The notes: generated from the sequence alone by a model not told the origin. Numbered from the stretch's first letter, positions 14,003-24,257 are shown. The stretch is DNA of 64,000 nt from Chamaelirium japonicum (GCA_947650365.1 OX393557.1:30683783-30747782); one strand, 5' to 3'. Numbers and translations: made by a program.

Positions 14003-16257
14003 AATGAATTAGAATAGATTATGCGAATGAATTAGAATGGATCGTACGAATGAATTAGAATGGATCGTACGAATGAATTAGAATGGATCATACGAATGAG
14101 TAAGAATGGATCGTACGAATGAATTAGAATGGATCGTACGAATGAATTAGAATGGATCGTACGAATAAATTAGAATGGATACATTCGTCCGAATGAATTA
14201 GAATGGATCATACGAATGAGTAAGAATGGATCGTACGAATGAAATAGAATAGATTGTACGAATGAATTAGAATAGATCCTACGAATGAATTAGAATGGAT
14301 CGTGTGAAAGAATTAGAATGGATTATATGAATGAATTAGAATGGATCGTATGAATGAATTAGAATGGATCGTGTGAATGAATTCGAATAGATCGTACGAA
14401 TTCATTCTAATTCATTCATACAATCCATTCTAATTTTTCACACGATCCATTCTAATTCATTCATACGTTCCATTCTAATTCATTAGCACGATCCATGCTA
14501 ATTCATTCGTTCGATCAATTCTAATTCATTAGCACGATCCATTCTAATTCATTCGTACGATCCATTCTAATTCATTCGCACGATCCATTCTAATTCATTC
14601 ATAGGATCCATTCTAATTCATTCATACGATCTATTCTAATTCTTTCGCACGAATGTATCCATTCTAATTCATTCGCACGAATGTACCCATTATAATTCAT
14701 TCGTACGATCCATTCTAATTCATTCGTACGATCCATTCGAATTCATTCGCACTATCCATTCTAATTCATTCATATGATCCATTCTAATTCATTCATACAA
14801 TCCATTCTAATTCTTTCACACGATCCATTCTAATTCATTCGTACGATCCATTCTAATTCATTCGTACAATCCATTCTATTTCATTCGTACGATCCATTCT
14901 TACTCATTCGTATGATCCATTCTAATTCATTCGTATGATCCATTCTAATTCATTCGTACGATCCATTCTAATTCATTCATACGATCCATTCTAATTCATT
15001 CGCACGATCCATTCTAATTCATTCATACGATCCATTCTAATTCATTCATACGATCCATTCTAATTCATTCCTACAATCCATTCTAATTCATTCGCCCGAT
15101 CCATTCTAATTCATTCATACGATTCATTCTATTCGAATGGATCATGCGATCCATTCGAATTCATTCGCCCGATCCATTCTAATTCATTCATACGATCCAT
15201 TCTAATTCATTCATACAATGCATTCTAATTCTTTCACACGATCCATTCTAATTCATTCGTACGATCCATTCTAATTCATTCGTACAATCCATTCTATTTC
15301 ATTTGTACGATCCATTCTTACTCATTCGTATGATCCATTCTAATTCATTCGTACGATCCATTCTAATTCATTTGTACGATCCATTCTAATTCATTCGTAC
15401 AATCCATTCTATTTCATTCGTACGATCCATTCTTACTCATTCGTATGATCCATTCTAATTCATTCGCACGAATGTATCAATTCTAATTCATTCATACAAT
15501 CCATTCTAATTCATTCCGTATGATCCATTCTAATTCATTCGTACGATCGTACGAATGAATTAGAATGGATCGTACGAATGAATTAGAATAGATTGTGCGA
15601 ATGAATTAGAATGGATCGTACGAATGAATTAGAATGGATCGTACGAATGTATTAGAATGGATCATACAAATGAGTAAGAATGGATCGTACGAATGAATTA
15701 GAATAGATCGTACGAATGAATTAGAATGGATCGTACGAATAAATTAGAATGGATACATTCGTCCGAATGAATTAGAATGGATCATACGAATGAGTAAGAA
15801 TGGATTGTACGAATGAAATAGAATAGATTGTACGAATGAATTAGAATGGATCCTACGAATGAATTAGAATGGATTGTGTGAACGAATTAGAATGGATTAT
15901 ATGAATGAATTAGAATGGATCGTATTAATGAATTAGAATGGATCGTGCGAATGAATTCAAATGGATCGTACGAATTAATTCTAATTCATTCATACAATTC
16001 ATTCTAATTCTTTCACACGATCCATTCTAATTCATTCATACGTTCCATTCTAATTCATTAGCACGATCCATGCTAATTCATTCGTTCGATCAATTCTAAT
16101 TCATTAGCACGATCCATTCTAATTCATTCGTACGATCCATTCTAATTCATTCGCACGATCCATTCTAATTCATTCATAGGATCGATTCTAATTCATTCAT
16201 ACGATCTATTCTAATTCTTTCGCACGAATGTACCCATTCTAATTCATTCGCACGAAT

Positions 16258-16262
16258 GTATC
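16258..16262. other. Target-site duplication GTATC, left copy (gypsy)
   Basis: GTATC immediately precedes the TG of the 5' LTR and is repeated exactly after the CA of the 3' LTR at 29620-29624. The five bases belong to the 28-bp satellite variant (GAATGTATCC), so the pre-insertion site was ordinary satellite. Confidence 0.93.
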
Positions 16263-16481
16263 TGTTGGGGGTAGCTAAAATCTGCCCTGGAGTTCGCACC
16301 CCCCCTCCGCGCTCACCAAATCACCTTGACAGGGAGCGAGATCCACATTGGGCTGAAGGGGCCTTAGGCTAAAAGCTCGCTCAGGAGCTCGCCCAAGCTC
16401 GCGCAGGAGTTCGCTGGAGATGGCAGCTGGAGTTAGACCGTCATGCATATAAAGATACCGGCACCACAAACGCCCCTAGCT

Positions 16482-16574
16482 CATGCAGGAGCTCGCCCAA
16501 GCTCGCACAGGAGCTCGCCCAAGCTCGCGCAGGAGCTCGCCCAAGCTCGCGGAGGAGCTCGCCCAAGTTCGCCC
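16482..16574 (+). repeat. 22-bp GAGCTCG tandem repeat inside gypsy 5' LTR
   Basis: Four near-identical 22-bp units built on CAGGAGCTCGCCCAAGCTCG. The 3' LTR has three at the equivalent place (about 28783-28852), which accounts for most of the 25-bp length difference between the LTRs. Similar units occur again near 16370-16410 and 16708-16800, and in the LTR starting at 63415. Confidence 0.8.
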
Positions 16575-17141
16575 TTGCCTGTGGATCTCATAGACCCCAC
16601 GATTCCAAGGGGTGGGGAACTCGCCCAGGAGCTCGCCCTCCCCCCCCATGCTAACCAAATCACCTTGACAGGGAGCGAGCTCCACATTGGGCCGAAGGGG
16701 CCTTAGGCAAAGAGCTCGCTCAGGAGCTCGCCCAAGCTCGCTTAGGAGCTCTATCAAGCTCGCTCAGGAGCTCACCCAAGCTCGCTCAGGAGCTCACCAA
16801 AACTCCCCAGTTTATCGAAGAGGTCGCTCCCGCGAGGTCCGACTCTTGATAGATATGGAAGAGAAGGCGGAGCAATGGAGGGCGAGCTCGCCCCGGCTTC
16901 CCACCGGAGGTCGCCCACAGTGCATGAAGATCTCCCAGACTTGAATATTCCAGAATAGCCACCTGGCAGCAACAAGAAAGATGCTCTCCCCCACTCAAAC
17001 CACCTGGCAGGCTCGACGACAAAGAATGTCAGGGATGCGAGTACCAAGGACTGTCAGAGACCCACGCGAGCCAGAACGTAGGGGTCTAGAAGGCTCTGGA
17101 AAGAATCTCCACGTGTCGGGCTGCGGTAGGTCGCCAATGTC

Positions 17142-17148
17142 TATAAAT
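17142..17148 (+). promoter_or_regulatory. TATA box of gypsy 5' LTR
   Basis: TATAAAT in a GC-rich context, with GCCAAT a few bases upstream (about 17133). It lies 195 bp before the LTR end, so transcription would start near 17175 and give a short R-U5. The same box is at 29418-29424 in the 3' LTR. Confidence 0.75.
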
Positions 17149-17345
17149 GCTCACCCCCAGGCTCCAGAGTACAGGTTCGAAACCCTTTTCCCTATCACTT
17201 TCGTCCACTAAAGCTCGTCGTTGTGCACCTGAGACTGACTTGAGTGTCGGAGGGTCTGCGCTCCTAAGGGAGCCAGCCGTTCTCACGCTTTTTCTTTGTC
17301 TTGCAGGTAGCCCGCACGGACCAGCAAAAAAATCCCCCGAACATT

Positions 17346-17362
17346 TGGCGCCGTCTGTGGGA
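17346..17362 (+). other. Gypsy primer binding site
   Basis: TGGCGCCGTCTGTGGGA begins two bases after the LTR end. TGGCGCC at this place is typical of plant gypsy elements, where a host tRNA 3' end primes minus-strand DNA synthesis. I do not assign the tRNA from memory. Confidence 0.85.
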
Positions 17363-17433
17363 TCTTTCGACTGGTTCCGGCGAGAACGCCCACGACCACG
17401 CGGTTGAACATCGGAGGCTCCCGTAACCCAAAG

Positions 17434-17676
17434 ATGCCTCCGGCGACAAGGGGACGCCGGCGACCGAGGACCCGTGCGAGGTCTGCGCGCAGCGAACCCC
17501 CTGTTGAGACCCCCCAGCCTCACGTCCCGCTCAGTGACCAGCTCCTGTTGGAGATGCTGGCTACCCAGCGGGCAATGATGGAGGAACTGACGCGGCTCCG
17601 TCAGGTCCCGGCGGCCAGCCGACGATCTGGGCTGGCGAAGACGGCGTCTTCGGTGCGACCACCAGCATCAACATAG
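17434..17676 (+). pseudogene. gag: Gypsy gag, N-terminal part, ended by in-frame stop
   Basis: I start at the ATG at 17434, about 70 bp after the primer site. The open frame extends further 5' but without another ATG. The 80-residue product starts with an Arg-rich basic tail (MPPATRGRRRPRTRARSAR) and has a short heptad-like helix (LLLEMLATQRAMMEEL), as gag N-termini in Tat-type elements often do. A TAG at 17674-17676 ends it. The same frame reopens at once and carries the main gag domain from 17686, so the TAG is most simply a nonsense mutation in one gag gene. It could instead be a genuine short leader peptide, which I consider less likely. Confidence 0.65.
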
Positions 17677-17685
17677 CATCCGCCC

Positions 17686-18987
17686 ATGACCGTTCTGGCG
17701 CGGCAGGTTTCCCGTCCGGAACCCCCGGTCGAGAGAGCGGTCATGCGCGGGGTGCCAGAAACCCCTCTTACGAGGCTGCAGAAGCTAGTAACCCAACGGT
17801 CTAGCAACCGGGCGACCTCGCGGGCGACCATCCCTCACCGTCGTAGCCGGAGCACCAACTCTAATGAGTCGGAGGCGAGGTCTCTAGAGCGGGATCGTGA
17901 CCCGCATCATCGGCAACGTGGGAAAGAGCCCGCGGTGGCTATACCTTCCGAAGCTCGAGAGGCAACGGCCTCCCACAGACCAACTGCCACGATGAAGGAA
18001 TCCGCGGGCGAACAACGAGGAGGCCGCCGAGCGGTAGCCCCCGAGGGTCGCCGCGGGGCGGATCCGAACCTCCCTCGAGGGAGCGTGCACCAAGGAGGTT
18101 TCCCTCACCATTGGACCCCGCCTAAGTTTGTACTGTTCGATGGATCGCAAGATCCAGTCGACCACCTATTGGCTTACCGGAAGCTGTTATTCTTCCGGGA
18201 CCAAGATCATGTTTTGTGCCGGGCTTTCCCTAGCAGCTTGACGGGCTCGGCGTTAAATTGGTTCCACAAATTGCCGTCGGGCACCATTCCAGACTTCCCA
18301 ACTCTCTCCAAGTTGTTTCTGGAGCAGTACCGGTGCAACAGACAGCCCCCTAAGAGGATCGAGTCCCTCTTCACTTTGTCCATGGGAGCCCGCGAAACTC
18401 TTCGAAGCTTTGCGACGCGCTTTCGAAGCACCTACCTCGCTCTGGAGGACGCTGTCGGCCAAGATCGCACGACGGTGAGCGCGTTCCGGAACGCCCTCCC
18501 CGAGGGAAGCAAGCTTCATGACGCCCTGGTAATCAAGGATCCCTGCACGATCGTCGAGCTATTCGCCCTTGTCCAGCAGCACATTAAGCTTGAAGATGCG
18601 GTGTTAGACCGGAAGGGAAAGGCAGTCGAGCAGCGACCTCCTCCGGCTCTGCGACCTCTCATCGTTAAGGCCGTGGAGAGGCGGGAGGTGCCACAGGTGG
18701 CACCTTTGCCCGGACCGCCCGTAGCTCCTGCCGTACAGCCCGCGGAAGCCCCCCCGGTGGTCGCTGGAAGGCCGGCGAATTGGCGCCTGCCTCCGAGACC
18801 CGGGGAGCGGGATTTCACCGTGTTAACCCACTCGCCAGGGCAAATCTTTCACCAGATTCGGAACGAACCATTCTTTCAGTATCCTCCCCCCTGCAGGTCG
18901 GGGAGCCCGGCTCAACCGATAATTCGCGGTGGTGCGCCTTCCATCGCAGCCCCGGGCATCACACCAACAGATGCCGGGCTCTCATGA
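17686..18987 (+). pseudogene. gag: Gypsy gag, capsid domain
   Basis: 433 codons in the same frame as the preceding piece. Residues 1-145 are Arg/Ser/Glu-rich and look disordered. A retrotransposon gag (PF03732-type) domain spans about residues 147-300. It includes a PPKFVLFDGSQDPVDHL entry, ALNWFHKLPSGTI (about 189-201), and SFATRFRSTYLALEDA (about 241-256). This domain builds the virus-like particle. The C-terminal part is Pro/Ala-rich. Near 18886-18891 a run of six C marks a frameshift. After it the expected gag continuation (zinc-knuckle-like motif) is in another frame, and the 32 codons to the stop at 18987 are out-of-frame read-through. Confidence 0.85.
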
Positions 18988-19805
18988 ACCACCTCGAGGA
19001 CTTGGTCACCCAGGGCCATTTGGATCAGTTTATTTCGCCTCCAAGGAGGTTCGAGGTGATACCGACACGGGCTCCTCGGGAGGGAGATCGCCCGGGGCCC
19101 GCTGAGCCCGCCCTGCCTCCACCGCCCCCGGGAGGGCCGGCGGTCTGTCACACCATCAGTGGGCGCCTGAACGGCCCAAGATCCAGCAACGAGGTTCGGC
19201 GGCAAGTTAGAGAGATGGAGTGGGCTCAGAAGGTATTCTCCATTTCTCTAACTCCTGTATTGCTCCAAACACCAAGGGTAGAAGCCCGAGACTTTATTTG
19301 GTTCTCGGAGGAGGACATGGCCGGGGTCGTTACCCCCCACAATGACCCCCTCGTCATACGCCTAATGATGGCAAACATCGAAGTAAGGCAGGTCCTGGTT
19401 GACCCAGGAAGTGCCGTAGACATCCTGTTCTTGTCGGCCTTCCAGCGAATGGGACTGAGACAAATTGATTTGTCTCCCTCAACGGGCTCGCTCACCGGTT
19501 TCACTGGCGAGGTCGCTAAGGTGGTAGGGGAGATAACCCTCACCGTAACGGCGGGCCCGGAGGTACGTCAAGTCCGTTTCACAGTGCTGGACGGGCAGTT
19601 CACTTTCAATGCCATCCTAGGGCGACCTTGGTTGAGGCAGATGAAAGCGGTGTCCTTGCCTAATCACCAGGCCCTCAAGTTTCCCACCAGCGAAGGGGTC
19701 GTGGTAATTCGAGGAGACCAGGTCGCTGCTACCAGGTGCGAGAAGGACGTCTTTCACCTCGCGGACGTTGAGGTCGCTGAGGCCAAGAGGCCCGCGCCCT
19801 CCTAG
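18888..19805 (+). pseudogene. pro: Gypsy gag C-terminus (zinc-knuckle-like) and aspartic protease
   Basis: This frame takes over from gag at the C6 run (18886-18891). It opens with LQVGEPG, then CAFHRSPGHHTNRC, a C-x2-H-x4-H-x4-C motif typical of Tat-type gag nucleocapsids. About 150 residues later comes the retropepsin signature VLVDPGSAVDILF (active-site Asp in DPG, where DTG/DSG is usual; DPG occurs in Tat relatives), followed by the flap and AILGRPWL. The protease would cleave the polyprotein. A TAG at 19803-19805 stops it while the same frame continues into RT, so pro and pol were originally one frame. Confidence 0.82.
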
Positions 19806-20447
19806 CAATTAACGCCCACCTCAAGCGGGCTCCCTCAAATCCCGAGAGAGGTCGCCTCGCTTAGATCCCCCACTTCACCCCCGGGTGGGAGCGGCATGGA
19901 TTTTGAGCTCGAGGAGAAAGGCCGCCTATCGGGGTCCCAGAGAGGAAGTTTTCCCATTGCCGAGCCGCTACAAGAAGTCAACATCAGAAGCGAGGATGGA
20001 TCGAGGATTGTTAGTCTCGGGACCTCGCTAACCAAGGGCGAGGTCCTGGCCTTGACCGACATACTCAGGGAATACCGTGAGGTATTCGCCTGGAGCTTCG
20101 CGGACATGCCAGGGATTGACCCGGAAGTCGCCTGTCATCGTCTGTACACCATGAAAGAGTTCCCGCCGATCAAGCAAAAAGCTCGGCACATACCGGCTGC
20201 GAAGTCCATCGCAGTGGCGGCGGAGATAGACAAGCTAGAGCGAGCTGGCTTTATTCGCGAGGCGCACTTTCTCGAGTGGATCTCCAACATCGTGGTGGTG
20301 CCAAAGAAGAGCGGGGCGGTCAGAGTGTGCATTGACTTCTCCGACCTCAATAAAGCATGCCCGAAGGACGGCTTTCCCCTTCCGCGGATAGGCGCGCTGG
20401 TCGACGGAGCTGTCGGGTTCCAGGCCCTGTCCTTCATGGATGGATAG
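19806..20447 (+). pseudogene. pol: Gypsy reverse transcriptase, fingers/palm N-terminal part
   Basis: Same frame as the protease. The first ATG is at 19896, but the frame is open from 19806. After a linker it carries the usual gypsy RT lead-in (FAWSFADMPGIDP) and KQKARHIPAAK. Next come AGFIREAHFLEWISNIVVVPKKSG and RVCIDFSDLNKACPKDGFPLP, the conserved motif containing the palm entry. It ends in LSFMDG with TAG at 20445-20447, where RTs normally continue directly into SGYNQI. The codons after the TAG encode exactly that, so this is a point nonsense mutation. Confidence 0.85.
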
Positions 20448-21668
20448 TCTGGGTATAACCAGATACCTCTCCACGTCGACGATCAAGAGAAGACCGCCTT
20501 CTATTCTGGGGCGGGCTACCAGAAGCTATTCTGCTATCGAGTAATGCCTTTTGGACTCAAGAACGCTGGAGCGACCTACCAAAGGTTAGTCACTCAGATA
20601 TTCAAGGGTCAGATCGGCAGGAATGTCGAAGTTTATATAGACGACCTCCTGGTGAAAAGTCGAGAGCGAGAGGGGTATGTCGCCGATCTCCGCGAAACCT
20701 TCGAAGTGTTGAGAAAGTACCAAATGAGGCTGAATCCGGCAAAGTGCACATTCGGGGTGACTTCTGGGAAATTCCTAGGGTACCTGGTCACCCACAGGGG
20801 GATCGAGGCGGACCCTGGGCAAATCCGAGCACTTGTCGAGATGCCCGCACCAAGAACCCGGCAGGAAGTCCAGAGGTTGAGCGAGCAAATCACCGCGCTC
20901 AATCGATTCATCTCCAAATCCTCAGACAATTGCCGACCTCTTTTCGAGCTACTACGAAAAGGAGCGAGCATTTGTTGGGATGAAAAGTGCGAGCGCGCCT
21001 TTCAGAAGATCAAGGATTATCTGGCGAGCCCGCCAATCCTAGCGGCACCAAAAGATGGCGCCGAGCTTGGCGTGTATCTCGCGATCACAGAGAATGCAGT
21101 AAGCGGGCTCCTTGTTGTGGAAGAAGCAAAGGTGGAGCGACCTGTCTACTTTGTAAGCCACACAATGCTTCCCGCCGAGCTCCGGTATCGACCAATCGAG
21201 AAGGTCGCATTGGCCTTGGTCCTTACCGCGAGAAAGCTTCAGCCCTACTTCTCGGCGCACACTGTCAAGGTCATCACGGAGCACCCTCTGAAGAGCACGC
21301 TCTCCAGACCCTCGGTAGCCGGCAGGCTTTACCGATGGTCCGCCGAGCTCGCCGCCTATGGTTTAGAGTATGTCCCTCGAGTTGCCATCAAAGGGCAGGC
21401 TCTCGCCGATTTCTTGGCGGACTTCCCCATAGAAGAACCGGTCTACTACCAGGAGGATGAGCCAACTGAGGCACACTTTAGGAAGGCGAGGTTCTTGGAC
21501 AACCTAGGCGAGCTTCCTCCAACTAAGCATTCAGAGATGGGGGGCTGGGAGTTATTCGTCGACGGATCCTCCAATGCTTTGGGGGCCGGAATCGGGGTTG
21601 CACTGATCGCCCAGTCGATACTTCTTGAGAAATCAGTCCAGCTGGATTTCGCGGCAACCAACAAATGA
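20448..21668 (+). pseudogene. pol: Gypsy RT C-terminal part, RNase H, start of second RNase H
   Basis: Continues the same frame after the 20445 stop, beginning SGYNQIPL. MPFGLKNAGATYQRL is followed by the catalytic YIDD (20634-20645) and by LGYLVTHRGIEADP. The connection and the RNase H common to gypsy elements come next (ICWDEKCERAFQKIKDYL, then the ALVLTARKLQPYF region). From about 21540 a second RNase H begins (WELFVDGSSNALGAGIGVAL, with its first catalytic Asp). This extra archaeal-type RNase H is a feature of the Tat lineage. The frame ends at TGA 21666-21668 through a single-base shift in ACCAACAAATGAGG. The expected NEAEYEALLAG is in the next frame. Confidence 0.87.
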
Positions 21669-21824
21669 GGCAGAGTATGAGGCACTGCTCGCCGGACTAG
21701 AGCTCGCTCAAGAAGTAGGCGCCAAACGGTTAAAGGTTTTCAGCGATTCCCAGCGATTATTTTTTAAATCAATGGAGAGTACGCCTCCCGGGATACACGA
21801 ATGGCGGGCTATGTGGATCTGTAA
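21655..21824 (+). pseudogene. pol: Second RNase H, remainder, frame-broken
   Basis: In frame 1 this carries TNEAEYEALLAGLELAQEV (catalytic Glu) and KVFSDSQ (catalytic Asp). Homology then leaves this frame near the T-run at about 21760, and the next family-like stretch (NGEYASRDTRMAGYVDL) is in frame 0 up to TAA at 21822-21824. The C-terminal end (FEQIPRADNRRADALA) is in frame 2 after about 21830. Three different frames are needed within 200 bp, so no functional enzyme can be made. Confidence 0.75.
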
Positions 21825-21829
21825 AAGGA

Positions 21830-22480
21830 AAGGCCGCAGAGTTCGAAAAGATCTCCTTCGAGCAAATCCCTCGAGCCGATAATAGGCGAGCTGATGCATT
21901 GGCAAACGCTGCCTCCCTGCTGGGAACATCAGAAGCTCGCCAGATTCTCATCGAGGTCAAGAATCAGTCTCGGCTCCGACTGATAGAGCCCGCTGTTAAC
22001 CAAGTCTCTGCCGATGTATCACCCGGCGGGTGGACCGCCCCCATTCTTCGTTTTCTCCAGAAGGGTGAGCTTCCAGAGGATAGAGAAGAAGCCCGGCGAG
22101 TGGAGAAACGCACTGGGCGCTACCTCATTCGCTGGGATCGCCTTTTTCGAAGATCTTTTGGCGGGCCAAATCTTCGTTGCGTCGAGAGCCCGGAGACCGA
22201 AGAAGTTTTGAATTGCATTCACTCGGGTGAGCTGGGAAACCACGCTGGTGGGCGGTCTCTAGCTGCAAAAGTACGAAGGCAAGGATACTGGTGGCCCACT
22301 CTGGAGCGAGATGCCTTGAAGGTCGCACAAAGCTGCATCCAATGTCAGAAGCACGCCATGACAAATCATATGCCCGCAGAAGAACTGCATCCTCTGGCGA
22401 GCCCCTGGCCGTTTCAACAATGGGGGTTAGATATTGTGGGACCTTTCCCGTATCAGCCCGGCAGAAGAAATTCATCTTAG
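21830..22480 (+). pseudogene. pol: Gypsy RNase H C-terminus and integrase zinc-binding domain
   Basis: Frame 2. It opens with the RNase H tail (RADNRRADALANAASLL), a spacer of about 80 residues, and then the integrase HHCC zinc domain: HSGELGNHAGGRSL, GYWWPTLERDA, CIQCQKHA. The integrase core starts with WGLDIVGPFP, whose Asp (codon 22430-22432) is the first of the D,D-35-E triad. A frameshift just after GPFP (about 22440-22460) sends this frame to a TAG at 22478-22480, and the core continues in frame 1. Integrase joins the DNA copy to the genome. Confidence 0.85.
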
Positions 22481-23265
22481 TAGCTACGGACTACTTCACC
22501 AAATGGGTGGAAGCGGTCCTGCTAGCTAAGATAGGTGAGAAACAAGTGAAAGACTTCCTTTGGAAGAATATTTTCTGTCAATTCAAGCTACCCCGAGTAC
22601 TTATCACCGACAATGGTCGCCAGTTCGATAATCGCTTGATTAGAGGCTTTTGCGCTGAATTTGGAGTCGACCTAAGGTTCTGTTCCCCAAGGTACCCTCA
22701 AAGCAACGGGCAGGCCGAAGCTACGAATCGTGTAATCCTAGATAACCTCAAGAAAAGGCTGGAAGGGAAGAAAGGATTGTGGGAGCAGGAGCTCGATGGA
22801 GTCTTATGCGCCTATCGCACTACTCCACGTCGCTCAACTAACGAGTCCCCTTTCAGTCTCACATTTGGTTGCGAAGCCGTGCTACCCGTAGAAGCCGAAC
22901 TGCCCACTGAAAGAATTCTTGTGTCAAAGGAGGTCGACAACGACAAACTGCTCGCCGACTCCCTCGATCAACTCGAAGAAAGACGAGAGCGCGCCAATCT
23001 ACACCTCGCCGGATATAGGCAGGAAATGAAGCGCGCATATGACAAAAGAGTCTGCCATCGGGCATTCAAGGCTGGTGACATGGTGATGAGAAAGGTGTTC
23101 GCAAACACGCAAGAGCCTAATGCAGGAAAGCTCGCAGCGAACTGGGAAGGCCCCTACATAGTACACGAAGCAGGAAGCTCGGGGGCTTACCGGTTGATGA
23201 CCGCTGAAGGCGACCTGTTAGAGCGACCTTGGAATGCTTTGCACCTTCGCAAGTTTTATGCATAA
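22456..23265 (+). pseudogene. pol: Gypsy integrase catalytic core and C-terminal domain
   Basis: Frame 1, continuing the core with KKFILVATDYFTKWVEA. The second Asp is in ITDNGRQF (codon 22609-22611) and the Glu is in SNGQAEATNR (codon 22717-22719). That is 36 codons apart, an exact D-35-E spacing. All three catalytic residues are therefore present, though split over two frames. LCAYRTTPRRSTNESPFSL and the C-terminal AGDMVMRKV...KLAANWEGPYIV fold follow, ending ALHLRKFYA and TAA at 23263-23265. There is no chromodomain, consistent with Tat rather than chromovirus lineages. Confidence 0.88.
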
Positions 23266-23379
23266 GACCAAGGGATTATGTAAATCAACTTCTGAAGAAG
23301 TTATGAATGAACAATGGAGGTTAAAACGAAGAATTTAACTCGTAAGCTCGGCGCAGTAAGAGCCCGCATGATCTATAAA

Positions 23380-23812
23380 GTGTAGTCCGTCATTGTGCAG
23401 ACTTAAAAAAAGACCGGGATCCTCAGAGGCAGCAAGTAGGCGACCTTGAGCTTCCCGGGGCAGTCCGCCATTGTGCGGACTTAAAGCAAGACCGGGATCC
23501 TCAGAGGCGACCAGTGGGCGACCTTGAGCTTCCCGGGGCAGTCCGCCGTTGTGCGGACTTAAAGCAAGACCGGGATCCTCAGAGGCGGCCAGTGGGCGAC
23601 CTTGAGCTTCCCGGGGCAGTCCGCCGTTGCGCTGACTTAAAGCAAGACCGGGATCCTCAGAGGCAGCCAGTGGGCGACCTTGAGCTTCCCGGGGCAGTCC
23701 CCCGTTGTGCGGACTTAAAGCAAGACCAGGATCCTCAGAGGCAGCCAGTGGGCGACCTTGAGATTCCTGGGGAAGTCCGCTGCCTAGTGGACTCTAAACC
23801 TAACCGGGATTC
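23380..23812. repeat. 78-bp tandem repeat after gypsy pol
   Basis: Five full copies plus a decayed sixth. The landmark GACCGGGATCCTCAGAGGC starts at 23412, 23490, 23568 and 23646, and as GACCAGGATCC at 23724, exactly 78 bp apart; a degenerate match follows at about 23802. Copies differ at few positions. Because 78 is a multiple of three, a plus-strand frame stays open across them (from about 23514), but the product is just a repeated 26-residue string and I do not call it a gene. Hypervariable tandem repeats 3' of pol are known in Tat-group elements. Confidence 0.9.
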
Positions 23813-24257
23813 TTCGCGTTCACCTGCCATGAACGGAAGCATCCTGGCGCGGGCATACCCCTCAAAGGGTAAGTCCGCCGAACAGGATCATCGAGGGAAA
23901 TTAACCAGGCAGGGGGCAGCTAGCACTTATTAGTTTCCTTTTAAAATAAAAATGGTTTAAGTCTCTGAGTGTAGGGAAGTTTTTTTTGAAGTCATTCGGT
24001 TCGCTTATCGTTTTCCGGGCTAAGAGACTGTTGAGTTTTAGCGAGCATGCCGAGTTTTTCGTTTGCATATACTTTAAAATAAAAAGGTTGAATCGAATTA
24101 GCTACCTCGCCCGGGTTATCACTCTCGAGATCGCTGTAAAACTCCTAAAGCGGACTCATGAGCAACACGGAGAGAGAAAGAAACGCATAGGCGAGCTCAA
24201 AAAGTATTTTCATTCATTGTTTAAAAGTACATTGAAGGGGTTACAAAAGGATAGAAC
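23813..24257. other. Gypsy tail spacer, no feature recognised
   Basis: Between the 78-bp repeat and the end of the antisense gene. It is AT-richer than its surroundings, with two short AAAATAAAAA runs (about 23945 and 24078). The short plus-strand frame here shows no recognisable domain. It would be the 3' flank of the antisense gene. Confidence 0.6.

Larger units (their letters stand above)
1316..16262. repeat. 23-bp satellite array, block 1, strand-switching
   Basis: Almost 15 kb of tandem short monomers with no gene. The commonest monomer is ATCCATTCTAATTCATTCG plus a 4-base linker, usually TACG (23 bp in all). A second form carries 5 extra bases (ATGTA) after CACGA, giving 28 bp. Linker variants (CGTAC, CATAC, CGCAC, TTAGCAC) are interspersed. 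Orientation flips between CATTC-reading and GAATG-reading runs. By eye the flips fall near 1998, 3785, 4167, 4494, 4925, 5722, 6732, 7165, 8512, 9808, 10340, 10510, 11923, 13237, 13973, 14402, 15545 and 15975. About 600 monomers are present. The right end is cut by the gypsy insertion, and the array resumes at 29620. The family is not one I recognise. Confidence 0.95.
13312..16262. repeat. Higher-order satellite repeat, about 1.57 kb, two copies
   Basis: Landmarks recur at a near-constant offset. The micro-inversion CATTCTATTCGAATGG is at 13551 and 15125 (1,574 bp). The palindromic junction is at 13972 and 15546 (1,574 bp). The return junction CGTACGAATT is near 14402 and 15975 (1,573 bp). 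The inverted block between the last two landmarks is 429-430 bp in both copies, and a related 433-bp block lies at 6733-7165. The unit of amplification therefore contains both orientations. The left edge is approximate because a one-monomer indel separates the copies there. Confidence 0.75.
16263..17343 (+). repeat. Gypsy 5' LTR (1,081 bp)
   Basis: Starts TGTTGGGG, ends CCCCCGAACA (imperfect terminal inverted repeat), and is followed after two bases by the primer site. It matches 28564-29619, with scattered substitutions and one extra 22-bp internal unit. It is GC-rich, with runs of GAGCTCGCCCAAG. The short open frames crossing it on both strands are products of this repetition and are not genes. 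Confidence 0.95.

Noticed and set aside
1316..16262. CRISPR-like array of short repeats
   Set aside because: There are no unique spacers: the units are contiguous monomers in a eukaryotic repeat, with strand switches and no cas genes.
16275..17211. Many short open frames in both strands of the gypsy LTR
   Set aside because: They result from GC-rich GAGCTCGCCC repetition in a non-coding LTR, and the equivalents in the 3' LTR are broken at other places.
23514..23933. Plus-strand open frame of 139 codons after gypsy pol
   Set aside because: It exists because the repeat unit (78 bp) is a multiple of three; there is no recognisable domain and no start context.
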